Source: a bacterium
GTDB taxonomy: Bacteria > Patescibacteriota > Minisyncoccia > Sungbacterales > HO2-52-23
Assembly (NCBI GenBank): GCA_030697525.1
Contig: JAUYPW010000017.1
Span: forward strand, 1-39,184
DNA: 39,184 bases
Direction: 5' to 3'
In this document: positions 16,434 through 26,916 of the stretch, in pieces
How positions within the stretch are numbered: the first letter of the stretch is position 1
How the letters are laid out: every line of letters begins with the position of its first letter
The notes under the pieces: model-generated
What the model was told of the DNA's origin: nothing
Database searches by the model: none
Seen by the model: only the letters and a program-made list of their open reading frames with translations
Program-made: the position numbers and the translations under genes

Positions 16434-17533
16434 AACAACAGTCTACCGGTCTAAACAAAACCTTGCTTTATGTAACTGCGGCACTATTTTGGGGCGGCTT
16501 GCTTGTGGTATTTTCCGCGTCCATGGTTCTTTCACAGAAACGTTTCGGTTCCGTAGGTTACTACACCATGCGCCAGCTTATATACGGAGGGGTCCCTGGC
16601 ATAATATTCATGCTCATAGCCTCCAAAATACCTTATACTTTTTGGAGAAAGGTGGCTTTGCCTCTTATGATATTGTCCTTTGTAATGCTGGCTTTGCTTT
16701 TTTTGCCGACACTGGGATTTTCCTTTGGAGGAGCAACCCGCTGGCTTAAACTGGGCCCCATCACCTTCCAGCCATCGGAAATATTAAAATTGACTTTTGT
16801 AATTTATTTAGCTTCGTGGCTAGATGCTAGACGTCAGGAAATAGCCAGTGTTTCTTATGGTCTTATACCTTTTGCCATGATGCTATCTTTTATAGGAATT
16901 TTTCTTATAATGCAGCCGGACTTTGGAACTTTGGGAATAATAGTTATCTCTGCCGGCTTACTTTATTTTTTGGGAGGCGGCAAGACCTCGCAAATAGTAA
17001 CCTTGTCCGCTCTTGGTCTTGTACTGGCTTTTTTACTGGTACAGATAGCCCCATATCGGATGAACCGTCTAAATGTATTCTTGAACCCCGATCTTGACCC
17101 AAAAGGAATAGGATATCATGCCAACCAAGCTTCAATTGCCATTGGTTCCGGTGGATTTTGGGGGGTTGGTTTCGGAAAAGGCCTGCAAAAGTATAACTAT
17201 CTGCCGGAGCCGATGGGTGATTCTATTTTTGCTATTTTTGCAGAGGAAATGGGGTTTTTGGGAGTTATGGCGATTCTCTTTTTATTTGCCATATTTTTTC
17301 GGCAGGGAATTAAAATAGCTAAAGGAGCTCCCGATTCATTCGGCCAGTTACTTGCCGGCGGTATAACTTTAAGTATTGCAACTCAAGTCTTCATAAATAT
17401 TGCCGCCATATCCGGTCTTTTCCCTTTGACCGGAATACCACTGCCTTTTTTCAGCTACGGAGGAACTTCGTTGGGGATGACTTTGGCCGGTGTTGGAATT
17501 TTGTTAAATATATCCAAATATGAGAGAATATAA
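16430..17533 (+). CDS. ftsW: Peptidoglycan glycosyltransferase FtsW (SEDS family)
   Basis: WLKLGPITFQPSEILKL, PEPMGDSIFAIFAEEMGFLG, TGIPLPFFSYGGTS; ATGA overlap with murD. Confidence 0.93.
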   Translation: MKQQSTGLNKTLLYVTAALFWGGLLVVFSASMVLSQKRFGSVGYYTMRQLIYGGVPGIIFMLIASKIPYTFWRKVALPLMILSFVMLALLFLPTLGFSFGGATRWLKLGPITFQPSEILKLTFVIYLASWLDARRQEIASVSYGLIPFAMMLSFIGIFLIMQPDFGTLGIIVISAGLLYFLGGGKTSQIVTLSALGLVLAFLLVQIAPYRMNRLNVFLNPDLDPKGIGYHANQASIAIGSGGFWGVGFGKGLQKYNYLPEPMGDSIFAIFAEEMGFLGVMAILFLFAIFFRQGIKIAKGAPDSFGQLLAGGITLSIATQVFINIAAISGLFPLTGIPLPFFSYGGTSLGMTLAGVGILLNISKYERI

Positions 17534-17554
17534 ACATTCAAATCTAGTAAAATT

Positions 17555-18679
17555 ATGAGAATATTGTTGGCCGGGGGAGGCACTGGAGGACATTTTTTCC
17601 CCTTAATTGCTCTGGCTAGAGAAATACGAGTTATTGCCGAAAAAAACCTAATTGTAGATCTTGATTTATACTATCTCGGAGCTCTAGATCAGGAAAAAAG
17701 CCAGACGCTAAAAAAAGAAGGCTTAATAGAGATTAAAGTCCTTACGGGAAAGTGGCGGCGTTATTTTTCTTTAGAAAATTTTCTGGATATTTTTAAATTT
17801 TTTTTAGGAATTTTACAATCTCTTTGGCATTTTTTCGTAATCATGCCTGATGTGGTATTTTCCAAAGGGGGTTATGGAGCCCTGCCAGCAGTTATTGGCG
17901 CAGTAATTTTCCGAATACCCCTCATGGTCCACGAATCCGACGCTATTCCCGGAAAAGTGAACCAGTGGTCAGCCAGATTTGCAGATAAAGTTGGGGTAGC
18001 TTTTGCCGGCGCAGCCGATTTTTTCCCTAAAGAAAAAACTGCTCTGGTGGGTATTCCCTTGCGCAAAAAGTTACTAAGTGGCTCACCTGTTTCGGCAAAA
18101 GAAAATTTAAATATAACTTCGGGGCTTCCTGTTTTGGGTTTTGTGGGCGGTTCTCAAGGAGCCCAGAAAATAAACGATGCTTTGTTGGGTATTTTAAAAG
18201 AGCTTGCTGGCGAATTTGAGATCATACATCAATGCGGAGAAAAAAATCTTTCGGATGTAAAAAGCGAAGCGGAGGTTATTTTAAATCCTGACTTGAAAAA
18301 TCATTACCATCTTTTTGGATTTATGAACGAGGAAGAAATTAGAGATTTTTATGCCGCGGCTGACTTAATAATCTCTCGGGCATCGTCTTCCATAATGGAG
18401 ATAGCGGCATCGGGTAAGCCGTCCATACTAATCCCCCTAAGCGGTGCCGCTCAAGACCATCAGAGAAAAAATGCTTATGAATACTCAAGAGTCGGAGCCT
18501 GTCTGATAGTTGAGGAAACAAACCTAACTCCGCATGTACTACTTAGAGATATAACCAAATTGATATCTGATAAAGAAAAAATAAAACAAATGTCGGATGC
18601 CGCTAAAAATTTTGCCAGACTTGATTCAGCCGAGATAATCGCCAGAGAGATCTTAGGCCTGGCAGTTCATAATTTATGA
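17555..18679 (+). CDS. murG: UDP-N-acetylglucosamine--N-acetylmuramyl transferase
   Basis: LAGGGTGGHFFPLIALA, FVGGSQGAQKIN, ISRASSSIMEIAASGKPSILIPL. Confidence 0.95.
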   Translation: MRILLAGGGTGGHFFPLIALAREIRVIAEKNLIVDLDLYYLGALDQEKSQTLKKEGLIEIKVLTGKWRRYFSLENFLDIFKFFLGILQSLWHFFVIMPDVVFSKGGYGALPAVIGAVIFRIPLMVHESDAIPGKVNQWSARFADKVGVAFAGAADFFPKEKTALVGIPLRKKLLSGSPVSAKENLNITSGLPVLGFVGGSQGAQKINDALLGILKELAGEFEIIHQCGEKNLSDVKSEAEVILNPDLKNHYHLFGFMNEEEIRDFYAAADLIISRASSSIMEIAASGKPSILIPLSGAAQDHQRKNAYEYSRVGACLIVEETNLTPHVLLRDITKLISDKEKIKQMSDAAKNFARLDSAEIIAREILGLAVHNL

Positions 18680-20094
18680 TCCGAACCCGTATAGCTCCAA
18701 GCCCAACAGGAAACCTGCATATAGGTACCGCGCGTACCGCCCTTTTCAATTATCTTTTCGCCAAAAAAATGGGAGGTAGGTTTATTGTCAGAATAGAAGA
18801 TACGGATATTGAAAGATCTAATAAGAAGTTTGAGAAAAATATAATTGAGGGGCTTAAATGGCTGGGTATGGGAGAGGACGAGGGACCTTTGGTGGGGGGG
18901 GATTATGGACCCTATCGACAAAGCGAAAGAACTAAAACTTATAAACCGTATATCGAAAAATTATTATCCGAATCAAAGGCTTTTTATTGTTTCCATTCTG
19001 AAAAAGAGTTGGCAGAAGAAAAAGAAAATTTAATGAAAAGTAAAAAACATCCGGTCCACCTTTGTGAATATAGAAACATATCCCTGGAGGAAGCCAACAT
19101 ATTGAGAGAGGCTAAAAATGATTACATAATAAGATTTAAAAATCATGTCGGCCGTAAAATTACTTTTAATGACCTGGTTAGAAAAGATCTATCTTTTGAT
19201 TCGGATTTAATCGGAGATTTTTCCATCGCTAAAAGAATAGATGTGCCTTTATACAATTTCGCGGTAGTGGTAGATGATGAAATAATGGAAATAAGTCACG
19301 TAATTCGCGGAGAAGATCATATTTCCAATACTCCGAAACAGCTTTTACTTATAGAAGCCCTGGGGTTCAAAAAACCCACATATGCGCATCTTCCCCTTAT
19401 TCTAGGATCGGACCGTTCTAAATTGTCCAAAAGGCACGGAGCAACTTCGGTGGATGAGTATAAGGATCTCGGCTATTTATCCGAATCTCTTTTTAACTTC
19501 ATGGCCCTGCTTGGTTGGAATCCGGGAGATGACAGGGAGATTTTATCTAAAGAGGAACTGATAGAATCATTCTCCATGGAAAAAGTCCAGAAATCCGGAG
19601 CCATATTTGATTTAAACAAGCTGGACTGGATGAATGGAGAATACATACGTAGAAAATCTATAGCTGAACTGGCCAAACTTAGCCAACCATTTTTAAAAGT
19701 AAAATCAAAAAAATATCTTGAAAAAATTTTAGAATTGGAGCAGTCTCGGATAAAAAAACTGTCCGAGCTCCCGGAAAAAGTGGATTATTTCTTTAAGGAA
19801 CCGTCTGCAGATAAAGATCTGTTGCGCTGGAAAAATATGACGGATGAGGAAATTAAAAGTTCTATTAAAAAACTGCTTGAACTACTTAAAGAAAACAAAG
19901 AACAAGATATAAAAATAATAGAAAAGGTGTTCTTGGAAGAGGCTGGAAAAATGGGGGATAGGGGGCGGCTTTTGTGGCCCTTGCGCTCGGCTTTATCTGG
20001 TAAAAAAGCTTCAGCCGGACCATTTGAAATCATATCTATATTAGGGGTAGAACAATCCATAAAAAGACTGGAGAATGCCCTGCAAAGCATATGA
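18676..20094 (+). CDS. gltX: Glutamyl-tRNA synthetase
   Basis: RIAPSPTGNLHIGTARTALFNYLFA (HIGH) and SKLSKRHGATSVDEYKDLGYL (KMSKS-like). Confidence 0.96.
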   Translation: MIRTRIAPSPTGNLHIGTARTALFNYLFAKKMGGRFIVRIEDTDIERSNKKFEKNIIEGLKWLGMGEDEGPLVGGDYGPYRQSERTKTYKPYIEKLLSESKAFYCFHSEKELAEEKENLMKSKKHPVHLCEYRNISLEEANILREAKNDYIIRFKNHVGRKITFNDLVRKDLSFDSDLIGDFSIAKRIDVPLYNFAVVVDDEIMEISHVIRGEDHISNTPKQLLLIEALGFKKPTYAHLPLILGSDRSKLSKRHGATSVDEYKDLGYLSESLFNFMALLGWNPGDDREILSKEELIESFSMEKVQKSGAIFDLNKLDWMNGEYIRRKSIAELAKLSQPFLKVKSKKYLEKILELEQSRIKKLSELPEKVDYFFKEPSADKDLLRWKNMTDEEIKSSIKKLLELLKENKEQDIKIIEKVFLEEAGKMGDRGRLLWPLRSALSGKKASAGPFEIISILGVEQSIKRLENALQSI

Positions 20095-21353
20095 AGACTT
20101 TTGCTTTTTTAAAAATATTGGCGGTTTTATTGTTTTTTTCTTTGGCTTTTTCGGCCACAGTATCCTGGGCCCAAACACCTGGAGAGTTAAAGAAGGTAAT
20201 CGACCAAAAAAATGAGGAAATACGCAGGCTTGAAGAAGAGGCTAAAAAATATAAAGACGAGGTGTACTCCACCGCGGAACGCGGCAAAACACTTAAAGCC
20301 GAATTGATCAGAATAGACAAAACAGTGAAGCAATTACGTAAAGATATAGATCTTACCGAGAAAAAGATGAAAAATACCGAACTGGAAATAAAAAAGACTG
20401 GTATTGAAATAAAGGAAAAAGACAGCTCTATAAAAAAAATGAATTTGGGTTTGGCCAACACTCTAAGAGTAATATATGAGAACGATGGCTTGGATTTGAT
20501 TGAGATATTACTGCAGGAAGGGGATATTGCGAAATTCCTAAGCCACATGGATTATACCGAGATTCTACAGTCTAAAATAACGGCATCAGTTTCTGATCTG
20601 AAAACCGTGCGAGGAGAACTAAAAACAAAAAAGGCGGAAGCCGAAGAAAAGAAAGAGAAGTTAAAAAATTTGGGGAAAACCCTGATAGCCAATAAACAAA
20701 CAAAGGAAGAAATACAAAAAGAACGCCAAAATCTTTTGGTGCTGACCAAAAACCAGGAAGCTCGTTATCAAGTGCTTTTAGAGGAAACCGAAGACAAACA
20801 AGAAGAACTTGAGAAAGAAATTGAAGACCTTGAAGAAAAATTACGTTTATTAATTGATCCAAGTTCTCTGCCGAAGGCTAAAAAAAGTTTTTTTGACTGG
20901 CCGATTGAAGGAATCTTGAGCCAGGGATACGGAGAGACTCCTTTTACAAAATCAAAGAAGGGTAGGCATTTTTATAAATTTCATAATGGCATAGATATAG
21001 CCGCACCTACCGGAACTCCTATTAAAGCGGCCGATGACGGAACAGTGCTGGGCACGGGCAATACGGATAACTACTGTCCAAAATCTTTGCAGGGTAAATA
21101 TACAGTTATTGACCATAAAAATAATTTGGCGTCTATGTACGCTCACCAGTCTTTAATAACCGTCTCTCAAGGACAACAAGTGAAGAGGGGAGATATAATA
21201 GGATATGTGGGCAGTACCGGAAAAAGTACCGGTCCCCATCTTCATTTTACGGTTTACGATTCCAGAACTTTGGAAATAAAAAAAGGACCGACGGGTGCGT
21301 GCGGTCCTGTGCCTATTGGAGGTTCTATAAATCCTTTGCAATACTTAGACTAG
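20091..21353 (+). CDS. EnvC-like coiled-coil M23 peptidase
   Basis: Signal peptide, long coiled coil, C-terminal HNGIDIAAPTGTPIKAADDG and GPHLHFTVYD LytM motifs. Confidence 0.93.
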   Translation: MKTFAFLKILAVLLFFSLAFSATVSWAQTPGELKKVIDQKNEEIRRLEEEAKKYKDEVYSTAERGKTLKAELIRIDKTVKQLRKDIDLTEKKMKNTELEIKKTGIEIKEKDSSIKKMNLGLANTLRVIYENDGLDLIEILLQEGDIAKFLSHMDYTEILQSKITASVSDLKTVRGELKTKKAEAEEKKEKLKNLGKTLIANKQTKEEIQKERQNLLVLTKNQEARYQVLLEETEDKQEELEKEIEDLEEKLRLLIDPSSLPKAKKSFFDWPIEGILSQGYGETPFTKSKKGRHFYKFHNGIDIAAPTGTPIKAADDGTVLGTGNTDNYCPKSLQGKYTVIDHKNNLASMYAHQSLITVSQGQQVKRGDIIGYVGSTGKSTGPHLHFTVYDSRTLEIKKGPTGACGPVPIGGSINPLQYLD

Positions 21354-21827
21354 TGATTTCATCATTTTTTGCCATTTTTCTTGGAACTCTTCCCCTTGTT
21401 TGCCCGTGTCGGCTAAATTGAAAGTCGGATTATCCCTCAAGTAATCAAACGCCGCTTCTACAAATTGAGAGACGGGGAAATGCACGCTCAAACTATTAAC
21501 ACCGTGAGATATTTCAACACGATGACTACCCATAGGAAGAGATATGGTGGGTTTTAGATATTGTATTCCGGAAAAATCTAGTTTAACTTTTTCCGCTATC
21601 ACTATTTTACTATCAAGATAAGCAGAATGCGTATCTAAACTCTTAGACAGCCATAAATTTTTATCAATCACGACGGCTATGGCATCTATAAAGAAAGCCT
21701 CATTTATCAACAAAATTAAATATTTTCTGCCATCAAAAATTCTTTCTACAAGTTTACCAACAAGGTCGTTGTATATGACAAAGTTAATTACCTCACATCC
21801 GGCTAGTTTGCTGACCCATGGCCGCAT
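21345..21827 (-). CDS. Hypothetical protein
   Basis: Strong SD taaggaggtaggg upstream of ATG; 160 aa; no family recognised. Confidence 0.7.
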   Translation of the reverse strand: MRPWVSKLAGCEVINFVIYNDLVGKLVERIFDGRKYLILLINEAFFIDAIAVVIDKNLWLSKSLDTHSAYLDSKIVIAEKVKLDFSGIQYLKPTISLPMGSHRVEISHGVNSLSVHFPVSQFVEAAFDYLRDNPTFNLADTGKQGEEFQEKWQKMMKSLV

Positions 21828-21903
21828 CCCTACCTCCTTATTTAAAATTATCTGTTTTCAAACAACCCGATCAGTTATAGCAGTATACTAGAAAATGGTC
21901 AAA

Positions 21904-22836
21904 TTATTTTAATGGATGGAATTTTTTGTGTGTGGATTCTGCATATTTATCGGAGGCATGCACATAGCGTGTTGTGGTGTGTAGAGACTCGTGTCCCAAA
22001 AGAACTTGTAGAGCTGCTGGATTGGCCCCTTGTTCGGCCAAATAAGTCGCAAAGCCGTGACGCAAAGAGTGAGCCGAGGTGGGTACATTTATACCCAACC
22101 GTTCGCGATATTGTTTTATTTTCATCTGCAAATAATTTGTAGAAATTCTAGACTTGGTGAGGTTTGCATTCCTCCCCCGGTAGGGGATAAAGAGAGCGGG
22201 GGAATCATCCTTTCGCATAGTTAAGTAATCATCAATTTTTTCTTTGGCGCGATCAGTCAAATAAACAAATCTTTCTTTTTTTCCTTTGCCGCGGATAAAA
22301 ATTTTTCCAGTTTTATCAATTTGATTTTTATCCAACGAAATTAATTCGGAAATCCGCATGCCAGTGGAGAAGAGGGTTTCCAGCATGGCGCTGTTACGCA
22401 GGACTATCTCCGGCGTTTTTTCAAATTCAGCGGGGGATTCAATCAGTCGTATTAAATCCTCAAGTTCGGCCACCCTGGGGTGTTTCTTGGGCATTTTAAT
22501 AAGTTTGATGGCCTCCGGCGCCACCGGAACTTCATAATCCATATCAATTAGATATTTCAGGTATCTCCTTAAGCTAGATATATTTCTATTTATGGAACCC
22601 GCGCTAAGCTGTTTTTCAGCCTTCTGGCCTTGGCTAGTGATACGATCCCGAGAGGTAAGGTGAGCCTTATATTGCTCCAAATGTTTTTTATTTAAATTAT
22701 TGAAATTTATTTCTATTTCATTTTTAATAAAACCTTCAAATACTTTTAGATCTCTTTCGTAATTATAAATAGTTTCTGGAGAATAATTGTTGGTCTGGAT
22801 GCTTAATAAAAAATCGTCTAGGTGGGGAAGTGGCAT
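21904..22836 (-). CDS. Tyrosine recombinase XerC/XerD family
   Basis: SAM-like N-terminus, STGMRISELISL, HSLRHGFATYLAEQGANPAALQVLLGHESLHTTTRYVH. Confidence 0.93.
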   Translation of the reverse strand: MPLPHLDDFLLSIQTNNYSPETIYNYERDLKVFEGFIKNEIEINFNNLNKKHLEQYKAHLTSRDRITSQGQKAEKQLSAGSINRNISSLRRYLKYLIDMDYEVPVAPEAIKLIKMPKKHPRVAELEDLIRLIESPAEFEKTPEIVLRNSAMLETLFSTGMRISELISLDKNQIDKTGKIFIRGKGKKERFVYLTDRAKEKIDDYLTMRKDDSPALFIPYRGRNANLTKSRISTNYLQMKIKQYRERLGINVPTSAHSLRHGFATYLAEQGANPAALQVLLGHESLHTTTRYVHASDKYAESTHKKFHPLK

Positions 22837-23133
22837 AATGTTGTATTCTTATTCCTTTTTACTATTTTCTTCTTACCTTATAATTGAGCATTAGGGATAT
22901 TATACTCAATTATATTATTAGTTGTGTTGGATTGGAAGCGGTGGTTATCCACATGCCTTGGAGCTACCCTTTATAGCCACAAAAGCTCTCGGAGATATAT
23001 CTTTTGACATCACTTCCCCACCTATTCTCTATATTTAGGCCAGGGGTGGTAAAAATTTTGCAACAAAAAATTCGGATTTCTCCGAATTTGATTTTAAATA
23101 TCAATCCCCTGGATACCCTGCATGGTAGGACGG

Positions 23134-23307
23134 TCATTTCTTTCTCCTTCTCTTGGTTGGCTTTAGGGGGTTTGATATTTCTGGAAATACCTTTCTCATT
23201 TTTTCTATCTCTCTATCGGTTTTTTTAATTATCCGCACTAAATCTTTTACAAGCTGATTAAATTGTTTATCTCGTGGTATAGGATTCTTTTCTCGTTTTG
23301 TTTTCAC
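23134..23307 (-). CDS. Small basic hypothetical protein (GTG start)
   Basis: SD aaaaaggaggtaaaa before GTG; protein MKTKREKNPIPRDKQFNQLVKDLVRIIKKTDREIEKMRKVFPEISNPLKPTKRRRKK. Confidence 0.6.
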   Translation of the reverse strand: MKTKREKNPIPRDKQFNQLVKDLVRIIKKTDREIEKMRKVFPEISNPLKPTKRRRKK

Positions 23308-23365
23308 TTTTACCTCCTTTTTATTGTCAAACAGCCAGTTGAAAGCTATAATCCAATATACTACC

Positions 23366-24595
23366 ATGCGTACTTCCTATTCATCAATAGATACATATCT
23401 TCAGTGCCCCCAAAAGTATAAATTCCAGGAGGTAGATAAAATAAGAGCTCCCAAGTCACGAGAGGCTATTTTTGGCACGGCCATACACAGCGCCCTGAAT
23501 TTTATGTTTAAGAACAACCCCCTTTTTCCTACTTTAGACGAGGTAGTGGATCACTTCCGGCAAAACTGGCCGGGATTGGAAAAACTAAATCAGGAAGCTA
23601 AACAAGATTCGTTAAAAACATTCTGGACAGAAAAAGAAGAAAAAGTATTATTTGAAGATGGTGTCCGGTTATTAAAGAGATTTTATGAAAAAAATGCACC
23701 TTGGAATTTTACCGTTCTTGAACTTGAGTCTCGGTTTGAAGTTCCTATTCAAGATGAGAAAACCGGCGAGGTGCATATTTTAGCTGGAATCATTGACAGA
23801 CTTGACAAAACACCAGAAGGTTATGAAATAATAGACTACAAAACCGGCAAAAAGATGCCCACCCAAGACTCACTTAAAACAAACTTGCAGTTATCGCTGT
23901 ATTCTCTGGGCATACAGAAAAAGTGGCCGCATTTGAATATAGAAGATATAAAATTAAGTCTTTATTTTCTGAAACATGAGGATAAACTAAGCACTAAAAT
24001 AGACGGAGAGGCCGCCAAAAAAACAAAGGAGCATGTTTTAAAAACGATTGCGGATATTCAAGACCACCTTCAGACAGGAAAAGAATTCGAGCCTATGCCC
24101 AGCGCCCTTTGTAATTGGTGCAGTTACCGTCCTATTTGTCCAGCGTGGAGACATTTATATAAAAAGATGCCCAGCGGCGAGGTACAACCGACAAAAGAAG
24201 AAATAGAAAAGACGATTAAAGATTTTTTGGAAATTAAAAAAGATGTAAAAACCAAAGAAGAAAAACTGGATCAACTGCAGGAGCAGATAAAAGACTATAT
24301 GGACAAAGAAAATCTTACTAGGGTTTTTGATGAAGCCGGAACCATCTCCAAAAAGAAAAACCAAAGATTTGAATATGATTGGACTGCGGTAAAAACTATT
24401 TTGGCCAACTTCGGCAAATGGGAAGAAGTTTTAAAGGCGGACGAGACTAAACTCAAGAAAATCATGGGGGAAATCCCTGAAAGTGCTAGGACAGAAATAG
24501 AAAACGCACGGAAGGTGAGTAAGGAGTACACAACAATTACAACGACGTTTAAAAGAGAGGCTGGCGTAGAAAATCCGGCGGAAAATATGGTTTAA
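23366..24595 (+). CDS. PD-(D/E)XK nuclease family protein (RecB/AddB/Cas4-like, probable Fe-S cluster)
   Basis: SSIDTYLQCPQKYKF, GTAIHSALN, AGIIDRLDKTPEGYEIIDYKTGK, CNWCSYRPICP cysteines. Confidence 0.9.
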   Translation: MRTSYSSIDTYLQCPQKYKFQEVDKIRAPKSREAIFGTAIHSALNFMFKNNPLFPTLDEVVDHFRQNWPGLEKLNQEAKQDSLKTFWTEKEEKVLFEDGVRLLKRFYEKNAPWNFTVLELESRFEVPIQDEKTGEVHILAGIIDRLDKTPEGYEIIDYKTGKKMPTQDSLKTNLQLSLYSLGIQKKWPHLNIEDIKLSLYFLKHEDKLSTKIDGEAAKKTKEHVLKTIADIQDHLQTGKEFEPMPSALCNWCSYRPICPAWRHLYKKMPSGEVQPTKEEIEKTIKDFLEIKKDVKTKEEKLDQLQEQIKDYMDKENLTRVFDEAGTISKKKNQRFEYDWTAVKTILANFGKWEEVLKADETKLKKIMGEIPESARTEIENARKVSKEYTTITTTFKREAGVENPAENMV

Positions 24596-24990
24596 AGCCC
24601 CGGACAATTTCCTGCAGGCTTGTATCCCCTATCCTCTGCTTCCTTTTTAGTCTCAAACCAAATTTTATTTTCTTCTTTTATCTTCTGTGCGCCAGGACAC
24701 CATGGGAAATGATAACTAGTACCGTTTTTAGAGCCGACAAATTCGCTTTTCAGTGCCGAAGTTATATTAGCCCGCCCCCCTGATTCTTGTCCTTGACCCG
24801 CCTCTTTCAACACTTCATTTTCCATATCTCCACTATCTATTGTAATAGGCTCCTTCGGAATCCATAAAAATGATAACCTACCCAAGCCAAAACCGGCCAT
24901 ACCAACAAGAAAGATAATAACCGCAATAACTAGGTCATTTTTGTTATTTTCATACCACAGCTTGATTTTTATAACCATATCAGGTATCAT
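24592..24990 (-). CDS. Membrane-anchored protein with Ada-like metal-binding C-terminus
   Basis: N-terminal TM; FVGSKNGTSYHFPWCPGAQKIKEENKIWFETKKEAEDRGYKPAGNCPG resembles Ada Zn-binding-like domains. Confidence 0.7.
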   Translation of the reverse strand: MIPDMVIKIKLWYENNKNDLVIAVIIFLVGMAGFGLGRLSFLWIPKEPITIDSGDMENEVLKEAGQGQESGGRANITSALKSEFVGSKNGTSYHFPWCPGAQKIKEENKIWFETKKEAEDRGYKPAGNCPGL

Positions 24991-25018
24991 AAATTATCGT
25001 ATTATTTAATAGGAAATT

Positions 25019-25303
25019 ATGGCGCATACAAAAAGTTCGGGATCAGCCAAATACGGCCGAGACTCCCAACCTAAATATCTAGGAATTAAGAAACAAGACG
25101 GAGAACGAGTAAAAATCGGTGATATTTTGATTCGCCAAAGAGGCTCTAAGTATCTGGCAGGCAAGGGGGTAAAAGTCAGCAAAGATGATACTATCTTCTC
25201 TCTCGTTAATGGATTAGTAAAATTTACAGTAAAACGAAAAATAAGGTTTGATGGTACAACTCGTCGTGCTCCTATGATCAGTGTTTTTCCTGAAAAAAAC
25301 TAA
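25019..25303 (+). CDS. rpmA: 50S ribosomal protein L27
   Basis: MAHTKSSGSAKYGRDSQPKYLGIKKQDGERVKIGDILIRQRGSKY. Confidence 0.96.
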   Translation: MAHTKSSGSAKYGRDSQPKYLGIKKQDGERVKIGDILIRQRGSKYLAGKGVKVSKDDTIFSLVNGLVKFTVKRKIRFDGTTRRAPMISVFPEKN

Positions 25304-26916
25304 CTGGAAGCCGCTTTTATAAAATCCCTGAAGAGTGGATGTGGATTAAATGGCCGAGACTTAAACTCCGGATGAAATTGAGTAGCCACAAAGAAAGGAT
25401 GATTTTTGAGCTCTATTATTTCCACCAGATTTCTTTCCGGATTAATTCCTGCAAAAATGAGCCCTTTGTTTTCAAGCACATCTCGAAAATCATTATTTAC
25501 TTCGTAACGATGCCGATGTCTTTCAGTAATTAGTTTAGCACCATATGCCTTAAAACTCTTTGTTCCCGGCAGGATCCGACAAGTATATGCCCCCAGACGC
25601 ATGGTTCCACCCATGTGTTTTTTATTTATATTAACCAACTGTTCTGGAAGAGTGTGTATTATGGGGTGCTTGGTATCGGCTTCAACTTCGGTTGTATGAG
25701 CACCTTTAAGACCGCATATATTGCGCCCAAATTCCACTACCGCCAGCTGCAATCCGTAACAAAGACCAAGAAAAGGAACTCGATTACGACGACAAAATTC
25801 AATAACTTTTATTTTCCCTTCTACCCCCCGCGAACCAAAACCCCCGGGAACAATTATTCCGTGATATTTTTTGAGCTCTTTTAAATTACGTGAATCTTTC
25901 TCGTAACTTTCTGCATTCAGCCAAGTTATTTCCGGCTTTAAATTATGATGCCAGGCTGCGTGTTTGACCGCCTCAATAACCGAGATGTAGGAGTCAGACA
26001 AAGTAAAAGATCCGGTTCCAAAATATTTTCCCACAATTCCAATCTTTACCGGAGTAGTGACGGTTCTTACCTTCTTGGCTAAATTTTCCCATTCTTTAAG
26101 TCTTCTGACTTTTGATTTTAGACCAAACTTAGCCAAAATCCGATCGCTTATTTTATCTTTTTCAAAATTAGCCGGTATTTCATAAATAGAATTTATATCC
26201 GGCGCGGAGATTACATCATCCTCCACAACATTACAAAAAGTTGCTATCTTTTTTTTGCGCGGCTCGTCCAGCGGCACTATCGATCTTGCAATAATTATAT
26301 CCGGCTGAATACCCACAAAATTCAGCGATCGCACCGCATATTGAGTGGGCTTGGTCTTCATCTCTCCGACCATCTTGGGAACCGGCAGATAACTTACCAA
26401 GATAATCTGCACATCCTGCGGCCGACGAAGTTTTAGCATGCGTGCCGCCTCTAAAAAAAGAGAGTTTTGATACTCCCCTACAGTGCCGCCGATCTCGGCA
26501 AGTATTATGTCTGCCCTCGCTTTTTTGGCCGCCGTATCAATTCTTTTTATAACCTCCTCCGGAATGTGCGGCACCACCTCTACACACTTTCCGCCATATT
26601 CAAGATTTCTTTCCTTATCTATAACGGTTTGGTATACCGATCCGGTGGTCATATAATTTTCTCTGGGCAAATCCTCTCCCAGAAATCTTTCGTAATTACC
26701 CATATCCTGATCACACTCCATGCCGTCTTCCGTAACAAAAACCTCGCCGTGCTCGATCGGGTTCATCGTACCGGCGTCCACGTTTATGTATGGATCTATT
26801 TTGACTGCTGTCACCCTAAATCCCCGGCTTTTGAGAATAGCTCCGATAGAAGCAGTGGTTACACCCTTCCCGATACCCGACATCACTCCCCCGCAGATAA
26901 AAATATACTTAGTCAT
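25300..26916 (-). CDS. pyrG: CTP synthase
   Basis: KYIFICGGVMSGIGKGVTTASIGAILKSRGF; glutamine amidotransferase PFLGLCYGLQLAVVEF. Confidence 0.97.
   Translation of the reverse strand: MTKYIFICGGVMSGIGKGVTTASIGAILKSRGFRVTAVKIDPYINVDAGTMNPIEHGEVFVTEDGMECDQDMGNYERFLGEDLPRENYMTTGSVYQTVIDKERNLEYGGKCVEVVPHIPEEVIKRIDTAAKKARADIILAEIGGTVGEYQNSLFLEAARMLKLRRPQDVQIILVSYLPVPKMVGEMKTKPTQYAVRSLNFVGIQPDIIIARSIVPLDEPRKKKIATFCNVVEDDVISAPDINSIYEIPANFEKDKISDRILAKFGLKSKVRRLKEWENLAKKVRTVTTPVKIGIVGKYFGTGSFTLSDSYISVIEAVKHAAWHHNLKPEITWLNAESYEKDSRNLKELKKYHGIIVPGGFGSRGVEGKIKVIEFCRRNRVPFLGLCYGLQLAVVEFGRNICGLKGAHTTEVEADTKHPIIHTLPEQLVNINKKHMGGTMRLGAYTCRILPGTKSFKAYGAKLITERHRHRYEVNNDFRDVLENKGLIFAGINPERNLVEIIELKNHPFFVATQFHPEFKSRPFNPHPLFRDFIKAASS

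Noticed and set aside
21904-22836. Xer-type recombinase as evidence of an integrated prophage or integrative element
   Set aside because: Flanked by housekeeping genes, no phage or conjugation genes nearby; most likely the chromosomal Xer recombinase
23366-24595. Cas4-like nuclease as part of a CRISPR-Cas locus
   Set aside because: No cas1/cas2 or repeat array in the window; RecB/AddB-like solitary nucleases are common
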